NCBI GenBank assembly: GCA_002786025.1
Contig: NHNW01000112.1
Location: 1 to 25,208, forward strand
Source of the DNA: Zasmidium citrigriseum
Lineage: Eukaryota > Ascomycota > Dothideomycetes > Mycosphaerellales > Mycosphaerellaceae
Reading direction: 5' to 3'
Length of the DNA: 25,208 nt
Part shown: in pieces, positions 9,760-18,570 of the stretch
Position numbering within the stretch: the stretch's first letter is position 1
How the letters are laid out: the number at the start of each line of letters is the position of its first letter
Translations under genes and position numbers: made by a program
Notes under the pieces: generated by a model
The model's input: only the letters and a program-made list of their open reading frames with translations
Told to the model about the DNA's origin: nothing
The model's database searches: none

Positions 9760-10990
9760 GTACCCTTCGAATAATAGTTAGACTTAGATTAGCGATAAAG
9801 AAGGCTCTACTAAGCCTAATCCTAAAGGGGATACGAACGCGGATAATAATAATAACGCGCTAGGCGCTTTAGATAAAAACCGTAATAACGATAATAGCGA
9901 AACGCTTAACTAAGAGCTCGATCGCCTTTAGTAAGAGTATACTACTCTATAGCGAGATATAGAAGCTAGTACCTTACGAGTAGGTATCGCGAAACTTAAG
10001 CGTACTATAGAGTAATCCTCTATAAACTCGACTCTAGACCTAGATAGGTTAGATAATAGAGACGATAACGATAATAATAACGACGATAACGACGTAAGTT
10101 AGACGCTATTACGACGATAGCGAGACGAGAGTCCTCTCCTTTATAGACGCGAACCCTTAGCGATCCCGTCCTTTATAGAAGAAGAGCTAGTTACCTTTAT
10201 AGGTAGAGCGCGTCTAAAGCTTAAGGAGCCTATATTCTATAAAGCTACGTCTATTAAGGAAGCTAGACTATTCCTTTAAGATTTAGACCTAATCTTTAGC
10301 CTATCTAGACGAATATATAGTATAGATAAGGTAAAGACGCTATATAGTATTATATATCTTATACGTAAAACGAGTAAGCGTTAGTATATAGACTACGAGA
10401 TTAAAGAGCTTAATTAAGGATACCTATACGCTAACTTTAAGATATAGTATCTTAACGTAGTTAGGGACCTAGTAAACTATATACTTACTATTACCCTTAA
10501 ATACGAGTAATATTATTAACGATAGAATTAAGATATTAAACAATTCGCTTCCGAATTAAATATCCTCGAGGATTAACTTAGAGACTATAATAAGCTATAG
10601 AAGATACGCTATCTTCTTATAAAGCTTTACCTAACCCTTTATAGCGCTATTATTAAGTACTACGAGATTCTAAAGCGTTAGTACGAACTCGTAACGCTAG
10701 CGACTCGTATTAAGACTACTAATAAGCTAATCTCTAGAAATAAGTAGGGTCGTAATAACGATAATTACGAGAAGAAGTTAGGTAGTTAGAGTACTAGTAG
10801 TAAGGGTCGTAAGACTAAGCGCTATAAGCGTAGTAATAGCGACTCTTAAGTAAAGAAGAAGAAGGATAGAATAAAAATAAAGGAGAAGTACCTTACTATA
10901 GTCGAGTACTATAACTACTATAAGAAGGGATACTATTCGAACTAGTACCTCGAGCCTAAGGACGAATCGTAGTTAATATATAGAATTAGT
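9760..10990 (+). pseudogene. gag relic with destroyed CCHC zinc knuckle
   Basis: The frame at 9914 onward encodes a Glu/Asp/Arg/Leu-rich, probably coiled-coil segment. A capsid-like region follows around 10220-10720 and a Lys/Arg-rich basic stretch around 10790-10890. A zinc knuckle with exact CX2CX4HX4C spacing lies at 10907-10948. All four ligand codons now read TAC (Tyr) at 10907, 10916, 10931 and 10946, which is what RIP does to TGC and CAC. Gag forms the virus-like particle and binds element RNA. The frame is the same (position modulo 3 = 2) from 9914 to the knuckle. The start codon is not identifiable. Stops within it are TAA/TAG only. Confidence 0.85.
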
Positions 10991-11100
10991 AATAGTAAAG
11001 TAGTAAAGAAGTTAGGAAAGGCTAAGAGCTAGAGTAAGAGTTATACCTAAGCCTAGATCCTCTTCTAGTCGACTCTTAGCCTATTTAACGCCTACGAGGC

Positions 11101-11480
11101 GAAGTTAACGCGCTAATTAGGAAAACGTTCGTTAAATATATCCTCGATAATATAGTAGATATTAACGTTATTCCTATATAATTCGCCCTTAAAGCGAAGC
11201 TACCTTACTAGAGGTAGGCTAACCTTCTAAAAGTAGACTTCTTCTAAGGTAACTAGGGTTACTACTATAGAATATATAGCGTACGTATACGCCTTATAGA
11301 CTCTATAGGTATAGAACGTACTATAACCGTAACCTTCTATACTTTTAATATAAAGGATAGTACGATTATTCTAGGAAGACTATAGAGGTTCTAGAATACT
11401 ATAATAGTTAATAGCGCGATAAATACGTAGCGCTATAGAGACGTACCTAAGGATTAGGCGATCTCCTTACGAGAGGTATA
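11101..11480 (+). pseudogene. Aspartic protease (retropepsin) relic
   Basis: A frame shifted by -1 relative to gag (position modulo 3 = 1) carries a retropepsin-like region. It has a possible active-site Asp codon at 11146-11148 in an Ile/Leu-rich context, and an Ile-Ile-Leu-Gly motif at 11365-11376 followed by TAG codons where Trp is expected, as in the ILGxxWL motif of Ty3/gypsy proteases. The residue after the putative Asp-Asn is not a Gly and is not explained by simple RIP, so the active-site assignment is tentative. The protease cleaves Gag-Pol into mature parts. Confidence 0.7.
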
Positions 11481-11559
11481 GGAATTCTTTAATAATATTA
11501 AAGATAAAGAACAAGTCTATATAGTAATAATTCGTCTACTTATAGAAGCGAATAGTAAC

Positions 11560-12990
11560 GAGGAGCTACTAGAGGAGTTTAAGGAGTTCTAGGACCTCTT
11601 CGACTATAACGCGTAGTTAGTACGTAAGGTCTCTACTAAATATACTTATACGATTAATTTAGAGCTAGGTAAGAAGCCTCTATTTAAGCCTCTCTATTAA
11701 TATTCCTAGGTAGAGCTAGAAGCGCTAAGGGAATATCTAGAGAAGGTAATAAAGAATAGGTAGATTCTAAGTTAGGCGAAGCGTAAGCGAAGTAGGTATA
11801 CTAATCCTATTCGTTCCTAAGAAGAATAGGAAATTACGCCTCTATATCGACTATTAAGGATTAAACGAAATTACTATTAAGAATTGTTACCTACTACCCT
11901 TTATTAGTAAGACGCTAGATAGACTTATAGGTACTAAATAGTTTACGACCCTCGACCTTATAGACGCCTATTACTATATCCCTATTAAGAAGAGTAATAA
12001 GTAGAAGATAGCGTTTCGTACGCGATATAGCTACTATAAGTATTTAGTTATACCTTTTAGGCTTACTAACGTACTTACGACTTTTTAAGCCTATATTAAT
12101 AGTACTCTCTTAGACCTAATCGATACTATTTATATCGTATATTTAGATAGAATCCTTATATATAGTAAGATACGCGAAGAGTATATAAGATACGTACGAA
12201 CTATTATATAGAGGCTACGTAAGTACGCTCTCTATATATAACGTTCGAAGTGCTCTTTCTTCTAAAAATTAGTCGAGTTTCTTAGATTTATCGTAACTCT
12301 AGGCGGCGTCTCGATAGATAAACGTAGAGTTAACGTAATCGAGGACTAGCTAATACTAAAGAGTTTTTACGAGGTATAGTAGTTCCTTAGATTCGCTAAC
12401 TTCTATTAGAGATTTATTTAATAGTACTTAAAGATTATTAGTCTATTAATAGGCCTTTTAAAAGGATCGAAGAATAGTTAGAAGAGTAGTCCTCTTACGT
12501 AGACTAATAGTAAAGACTAAGTATTTTATAGTCTTAAGTAAAGGTTTACTAAGGCTCCTATCCTTTAATATTTCGATCCTAGCTTACCTCTACGAGTCGA
12601 AACCGACGCGAGTACGTTTACCTTAGGAGGTATACTCTCGTAGCTTTTTAAGGATTAATAGTATCCTATTACCTACTAGTTAAGGAAAATATCTCCTACT
12701 AAATATAACTATAAGACTTATAACTAGGAGCTACTAGTAGTAGTTAAAGTATTTAAATAGTAGAGACTATACCTTAAAGGTACTTTATATATAATCCGCG
12801 TAATCGTCGATTATACGAATCTTAAGGGATTTATAAAGGTTAAGTAACTTAATAGTTAATAAGCTTAATAGGCGACGTTTCTTATACTATATAACTTCGT
12901 TATTAAGTATTATACTAGAATAAAGAACCTAGCTAATACGCTATCGAGACGACTAGACTATATAGAAGAGACGTAGTATATAAATTACCT
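11560..12990 (+). pseudogene. Reverse transcriptase and RNase H relic
   Basis: The RT fingers and palm are recognisable. A Lys-Leu-Arg-Leu-Tyr-Ile-Asp-Tyr block lies at 11831-11854, a Leu-Asp-Leu-Ile-Asp-Ala-Tyr block at 11951-11971, and a Tyr-Leu-Asp-x-Ile-Leu-Ile-Tyr-Ser block (the YxDD region) at 12140-12166. The second Asp codon there reads aga. RNase H follows with Phe-Asp-Pro and Glu-Thr-Asp-Ala-Ser at 12572-12613. The frame is modulo 3 = 2 from about 11790 onward but modulo 3 = 1 before about 11765. A small indel therefore lies near 11765-11790, close to a gcgaag/gcgtaagcgaag repetition. The enzyme copied element RNA into cDNA and removed RNA from hybrids. Confidence 0.92.
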
Positions 12991-13429
12991 TCTCTCTAGC
13001 CTTTAGATAAAGCTAGAAGTATAGTCTTCGCTAGAAAAAGACTATAACCTATATACGAAGCAAGTAGCTTTAATATACTAAAGGCTATATAAGGAATCGT
13101 TATAGCGAGATAGGTCTCGTAAGGCTATTACCTATAAGTCCCTTAAGCTTCCTATATAGGTTATAACTACTATAGTAGAAGCTAAAAACCTATACAAGAA
13201 TCTATTAGAGATAATTCTTATAGTAATTTAGGTATTATAAGAGTATAATTCTAAAGTATAGGAGCTCTATAAGAAAGTCTAGTAGGACGCTAGTAGGACG
13301 ACTAGGTTAATATAGCGAGAAGACTATAACCTAGGCGAGTTATTAGGGACGCCTAATTACTCGATTATTAATAGTATACTATATAAGAATAGTCTCGTAT
13401 ACGTACCTAATAATAGAGTATTAGTTACG

Positions 13430-14480
13430 TAGTTATTACGTATATACTATAATTATCCTTTAGCTAGGTATTTTAGTAAGGTAAAGACGTAGGCGTTACT
13501 TATATAAAAATACTAGTAGCTAGATATCTCTAAGGATATCGCCTAATATTATTAAGTCTATAGAATTTATTAGAGAACGAAGGCGAGACGCTATCGTCTC
13601 TATAGCGAATTAGCTTCTCTACCTTTCCCTAATAGTCCCTAGTAAGAATTAATAATAGATTTTATTATAGATTTACTACTAAGTATACTTAATAGCGTCG
13701 TCTATAATACGATCCTTATAGTTATTAATAGGTATAGTAAGATATACTATTATATCCTAGTTAATAAGACGATCGACGCTATACGCCTCGTATAGGTTCT
13801 AAGTACTAAAATTATAAGACGATTTAGTATACTAAATAGTATTATCTTAGATAGAGGCTCTATATTTACTAGCGAATACTAGATAGAGTTCTACTTCGAA
13901 ACGCGTATAACTCGTAAGCTAAGTATAGCCTTCTACCCTTAGATAGATAGTTAGATAGAGCGTACTAATTAGAGCCTTAAATAGTACTTTTGTATATTTT
14001 ATACTAAATTATAGTAAGACTAGGCTAGTTTACTAGTATATACGGAATTTACGTATAATATAAGCGAGTACGCTACGTTACGTATAAGCCCCTTTATAGC
14101 TACGAATAGCTAGAATCCTTCTATCTATCTAGCTCTAATACTAGGATCTTAGGATAAGCTCCCTTTAAGGGAGATACTAGCTACGAAAGATATAGCGAAA
14201 GTATTACGAGAACGATACGAGACGCTATAGTAACGATAGCGATACGTATCTAAGACCTAAGCTAAGTACTATAATAAACGTTATAAGGACTAGAGCTTTA
14301 AGGTAGGCGAGTAGGTACTCCTATCTATAAAGAACTTAAAGTTAAAGGTACTAAAGAAGAAGCTAGCTATAAAGTACTTAGGCCTATACTATATTATTAG
14401 ACAAGTTAGCGCGTAGGCGTACTACCTAGTACTACCTTTAAACTTTAAGATCTATAATATCTTCTATATCTCTCTACTAG
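13430..14480 (+). pseudogene. Integrase relic
   Basis: The frame continues unbroken in phase from RNase H. The zinc-binding N-terminus is around 13430-13590, with His and Cys codons largely turned to Tyr by RIP. The catalytic core follows, with an Ile-Asp-Phe-Ile-Ile-Asp-Leu type segment at about 13651-13675, an Asp-Arg-Gly-Ser segment near 13850, and a Phe-Tyr-Pro (Gln) Thr-Asp-Ser type block near 13930-13970. A GPY/F-like C-terminal region is around 14300-14400. The integrase inserted element cDNA into the genome. Stops are all TAA/TAG. Confidence 0.9.
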
Positions 14481-14548
14481 AACCTTAGTATAAAGATACT
14501 ACTAGTAAAACGTAGGAGAATAATATACCTCTTACTAATAAGAAGAAC

Positions 14549-14712
14549 GAGTAGGAAGTTAAGAAGGTTCTTAATTAAAGAAGGAAGAAAAAGAAGACTT
14601 AATATTTAGTATAGTAGCGTAGGTAGCTAGAGGAATATAATAGCTAGGAACCTACTAAGTATCTTAAGAACTCGAAGGAAAAGCTCGAAGCTTTTAAGAA
14701 GACTATAAAGTA
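14549..14712 (+). pseudogene. Chromodomain at the integrase C-terminus
   Basis: In phase with integrase, codons 14549-14700 read Glu-(Trp)-Glu-Val-Lys-Lys-Val-Leu. A basic Arg/Lys stretch follows, then a Tyr-Leu-Val-(Lys) strand, and then Asn-Ser-(Trp)-Glu-Pro followed by Tyr-Leu-Lys-Asn and Phe-Lys-Lys. The order and spacing are those of a chromodomain, which in fungal chromoviruses targets integration to H3K9-methylated heterochromatin. That fits the surrounding RIPped DNA. The module defines the element as a chromovirus. Confidence 0.88.
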
Positions 14713-14719
14713 AAGGTAA

Positions 14720-16112
14720 AAGTAAAAAGAAGGAAATTAAGAAAGATTAAAGTTATAAAGAAGCTTTTATTATAGATCCCTAAAGGGACTACCTAAAGCG
14801 TAGAGTAGGCGCTACGAAGGTAGAATATAAGGGTAAAGTAACTATCTACTCTTCGCCTATAGCCTTATTAATAGCCTTAATAGCCTTCTCTCCTACTATA
14901 TAGCTAGTAAGCTATAAATAAATTAGTATAAGTCTTAACTATAAATCGACGATAAAAGACCTACTTAATAAATACTAGTAGTAATTCCCTAAAGGGACTA
15001 AGCGATAGACTCGATAGCCTTACTATTAATAGTAGTAGAGGTAGTAGTAGTAGTAGGCTTACGCTTTACCTACGAACGAGATAAAGTCTTCTTAAAGGCC
15101 TAAATAGCCTACGTAATACCTATAGTACTTATAGCGACTATTACCTTATTAGTATACGAAACGAAAGATTAATAAAGGTAAAAGAAATATACTAACTACC
15201 TAACTATAAGCTAGCTTATTACTAGTATTCTCTAAAGTATAATCCTCTATAACTATAGCCTTATAAGTAATATAAGTACTCTCTATTATAGTAAAGGCCT
15301 TACGAACTACTAGCGAAACGACCTAGACGTACTTATATTTAACGCCTTTATAGCGCTAGTACTTACTCGGCGTATCGCTAAACTCCGCGTTATAGGTATA
15401 GTTCTTAGGCGTACTATCTATAAAGGTATTAGTAAAAAATTAACTTTAAGAGTAGTAAAGAAAAATTACTAGCTTAAAGGTAACTTAAATACTAAGCGTA
15501 GGTAAGGATAGCTAGAACGCGAGCGTAAGTAGGGACGCTAGTAGATATAGAGATACTATAGGCTTAACAAGTACGCGCTATAATAGTATATTTAAAGTTT
15601 TTAAAGTTCTTATATATATAAAGTATATAATATTAAGTATAAAGAGTACTTAATATACTAGCTAGTCGTACCTAGAGTTTTATATAACTAGTTACTACGT
15701 AGTAAGCCGTATAGTAACGCTAGTCTTTAACTAAGAAACGAATTAGGAAGATACGCTTTTTATATACGATTCTTAAAGAACTTACTACTAGGCTATTAAT
15801 CTAGTACTAGTAATTAGATAGCTAGTTCTTTTTATTAATATACCTTTAGTCGTATAACCTATATAGGCGTAATAATATCGATTTAATTAATTAGGTTTAA
15901 TTCCCTACGAATTTAGTAGCATTTTATACTAAAAGGAGCGTTACTATACTTCGCTCTTTCGATAGACCCTCGTTTAGAGTATAACGCTTACCTAGATACC
16001 CCTCCCTAGTAACTATATTAAATCTTCTAGAACCTAGATAGTAATAGCGGTTTTAAGCTACGATTTAACGACTTTTTATATAGTTTTCGAATAAGCTAAG
16101 GGTAGCTTATAT
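14720..16112 (-). other. Extra interior between chromodomain and 3' LTR, possible antisense frame
   Basis: No standard retrotransposon domain falls here. On the minus strand from about 15480 to 14990 a frame has only TAA/TAG interruptions. It encodes a Ser/Arg/Ile-rich part and then a basic segment followed by a Thr-rich run, matching the gtagtagtag repeat at about 15031-15055 on the plus strand. A 17-bp word, ccctaaagggacta, recurs with near-identical context at about 14776 and 14990. Plus-strand frames are less convincing. It may be an antisense ORF, a captured sequence or long 3' UTR; identity unknown. Confidence 0.35.
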
Positions 16113-16113
16113 T

Positions 16114-16126
16114 AAGGGGGAGGCAA
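16114..16126 (+). promoter_or_regulatory. Polypurine tract
   Basis: aagggggaggcaa immediately precedes the 3' LTR start at 16128. It is the expected position and composition for the primer of plus-strand DNA synthesis, and it keeps one of the few surviving CpA dinucleotides. Confidence 0.85.
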
Positions 16127-16127
16127 T

Positions 16128-16513
16128 TATAAAGATAGGATTAAGAGGTAAGGTTAGAAGCCTAGTCCTAGTAGCTAGGTTAGTAGATCTAACTAGCTAA
16201 GGAAAAGAGGTTAGACGTAATACTTACGTTTCGTATAAGTTATATACCTTAGAATAAGGAATAGAAATAGAGAGTTATAGATCCTAGTATATTAGATCCC
16301 TATAGGTCTAGTACGATAGAGATTTAAATAAGAGACGTATACGTCTTAAGTAAAAGGTAGAAATTAGTTTATCTTCTAACCTTTAGTTTAGTCGAGAGCG
16401 TTCTATATACTACGATATACCCTTTAAGTAGATAGCTACTTAATTACGTTATAACTATATTATAGCCTTTCCGTACTAGCTCCCTCTATACGTAGAGTAC
16501 TAGCTCGTTTTTA
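16128..16513 (+). repeat. 3' LTR of the chromovirus
   Basis: This has the same length as the 5' LTR (386 bp) and aligns without gaps. It begins tataaagatagg and ends gctcgttttta. It has lost CG to TA at several places where the 5' LTR keeps it (around 16239-16263), but keeps CG at others, such as the tacgtag near 16490. Confidence 0.92.
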
Positions 16514-16539
16514 CTATATTAAGCCTAATTCGAGATAAC

Positions 16540-17600
16540 GCTAACGACCTAATAACTAAGATAGATATTAAAGTTAATAAGATACTACTACTTAATATAC
16601 CTATCTCTATATATAATATAGTACTACTATTAGAGAGAAATAACTTACTTAGAGGCTCTTAGCCTATATATCCTAAAGCGTAAGAAGCGTTTAAGGTAAA
16701 GGCGTACGTTATAACTATATAATAGTAGTAGCTAGCTAATACTAAATAGGAAGATTAGACTTTAATTTAAAGATCTTACTAACTAGTTATCTATTAAGGT
16801 AAGAATTACTAAAACTATTAGGTTAGAAGAGTAAGATTTTATATAGTATTCCTAGCGCTACTATAAAGTAAAGAAGAAAAAGATAGTAGTAGAGATAGAG
16901 ATAGCGTTTTATAAGGTATTAATAAATAAGGTAAAGGATAATATAGGCTTAAGTACTAAGGATAAGTATAGTAGTATTAATATTTACTAGTAGATATTAG
17001 ACGATAAATAGAATAGATAAGAGCGTCTATTATAACTACTATTTAGAACTTCTAATATTAACCTATAACCTACGACTATACGATTATTATAGTCTACGAC
17101 CTATAATTATATAATAGTTATAAGTTATATATAATACTAACCTAGTAATATTATAGTAATACCTCTATCTTCTCTATATATAGTATAATAATTTTTTAAA
17201 CGCTATAAAATAGACTATAGTAATAGACGTTATTTAGTAACTAGTAGTAATTAATAATACTAGTAATACCTCTAGAACTTAATAGGTCTATAGAAGTAAT
17301 AGTATAACTACTTACTATATTATTCTCTTATTAAGGAAAATATTATAAGTCTTTACTTACGTATTTACTATTATAGTAGTAGTATTATAGAGGCCTAGTA
17401 TAAAAGGGTATAATACCTTAACTATAGACGTAGTAAGATAAAGGAAGAAAGACTAGCTAAGGAAAGTAAGCTAGATAAAGCTATACTAAGGCGCTAAGCC
17501 TTATTAATAAGAGTTACGTAACTAGGTTATATAATAAGGCGAGTTACTTTATAATAAGTAGTTTAGAATAAAAGTAGTAACTATAAAGGAAGATATTAAC
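16540..17600 (+). pseudogene. Coding-like relic on the right flank of the chromovirus, unknown family
   Basis: A plus-strand frame (modulo 3 = 2, for example codons from 16643) runs about 330 codons with TAA/TAG only. It has a Lys/Arg-rich block near 16675-16700, a second basic stretch with several Lys codons near 16860-16890, a Tyr/Ser-rich middle and a Lys/Glu/Arg helical stretch near 17435-17490. I considered a fungal tyrosine recombinase (DUF3435) because of the basic helix near 16680, but the similarity is too weak to call. It may be the continuation of the relic left of 9253. Confidence 0.35.
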
Positions 17601-17642
17601 TAGCGTAAACTCGCGAGTTCTAGAGTAATTAAGTAGGAGCGA

Positions 17643-17747
17643 GTTACTTATAGATATAGTTTCTATATATAAGTAACTTATAGACTAGTAAGTAGTATAA
17701 GTAACGTAAGTAGTATAAGTAGTATAAGCTACTCGTACTACTTATAC
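17643..17747. repeat. Cluster of inverted and short direct repeats
   Basis: There are two palindromic units. gttacttata (17643-17652) pairs with tataagtaac (17668-17677), and gtataagtagta (17713-17724) pairs with tactacttatac (17736-17747). Between them, aagtagtat words repeat in tandem (17690-17725). The cluster lies just after the unidentified frame and before an LTR-like stretch, a position where a transposon end would be expected, but no element is identified. Confidence 0.7.
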
Positions 17748-17759
17748 TTTTACTTTTCT

Positions 17760-18570
17760 AGATATAAGAGCTAGGGGCGAAATTATAATATCTATATTTT
17801 AGAGGTTTAAAGTATAAAGAGCCTAGAGTTAAGTATAGTAAGAAGGAATCTATACTTATCTTTCTAATACCTTATCGTTATTAGGTTTATATCTTAAGGG
17901 AGAGTAAATTAAGGCTCGTCTTAGTATAGCTTAGTATAAATATAAGCTTTTATAACTACTATCCTTAGACCTATAGGCTATACTATAATCTAATTATTAA
18001 TAAATACTAAGTATACGCTATATAGATCTAATAAAAGGAGATAGGAGTCTCTTAGTAGAGAGCTAGATAGAGAGCTAGGTAGAGAGCTTAGTAGAAAGGC
18101 TAATATACTATAAACCTATAATATACCCTTTAAGTAGATAGGTAGTATTATACTACTCTAATTCTATAACTCTATAAGTTTAAGTTCTACTTTAGCCTTT
18201 AAATAAACTATTAAAGTTAGCCTAGATATTATTAATACTATAACTATAGTAGTAGACGCCTAATATATTATTAGATTATAATAGTAAAGATTTAAAATAT
18301 TTTCTAAAGAACTTTAGATATATCTAATTAGAAGTATATTATTAGAAAGATATTATTAAAAGGTATTATAGGTAAGGCTAAGGTTAAAACTATAGTTAAA
18401 AATTAGAATAGTATAGTATATACTATCTACTCTATACTTACTTCTATAAGTATAATAGGCTTTTAAAGATAATATTTTAGCTATATAAACTATCTATTAT
18501 AAGTATTAATAAAGTCCTTATATTATAATTATAGATTAAGATTACTACTAGGAATAGTTAGAATTTTTAA
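17760..18570. other. Unclassified spacer with LTR-like scrap and 12-bp repeats
   Basis: aggggcgaaattataatatc near 17772-17791 resembles the polypurine-tract/LTR junction of the chromovirus. A segment at 18121-18142 repeats 22 bases also found in the LTRs (9540-9561, containing ataccctttaagtagatag). The surrounding sequence does not align well to the LTR, so this may be a diverged solo LTR or a scrap. No coding frame is convincing. Confidence 0.4.
18057..18104 (+). repeat. Four tandem 12-bp units
   Basis: The units are agagagctagat, agagagctaggt, agagagcttagt and agaaaggctaat, head to tail. A 12-bp period would encode a four-residue repeat if it was once coding, but no longer frame supports that. 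Confidence 0.8.

Larger units (their letters stand above)
9253..16513 (+). mobile_element. Ty3/gypsy chromovirus LTR retrotransposon, full length, RIP-inactivated
   Basis: The element has two 386-bp LTRs (9253-9638 and 16128-16513) and a 6.5-kb interior with gag, protease, reverse transcriptase, RNase H, integrase and a C-terminal chromodomain in that order, which defines a chromovirus. A polypurine tract precedes the 3' LTR. The LTR boundaries read ta...ta or ta...a, consistent with RIP of an original TG...CA. No clean 4-6 bp target duplication is visible: the left flank ends gtaaa and the right flank starts ctata. About 1.4 kb between chromodomain and 3' LTR is not explained by standard domains. 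All coding frames are broken. Confidence 0.93.

Noticed and set aside
15031..15055. gtagtagtag microsatellite as an independent feature
   Set aside because: Short trinucleotide runs like this are common in TpA-saturated DNA. Here it may just be the Thr-rich part of the antisense frame.
16643..17600. Starship-type tyrosine recombinase (DUF3435)
   Set aside because: Only a short basic helix pattern near 16680 was reminiscent. The catalytic Arg/His/Tyr arrangement could not be found.
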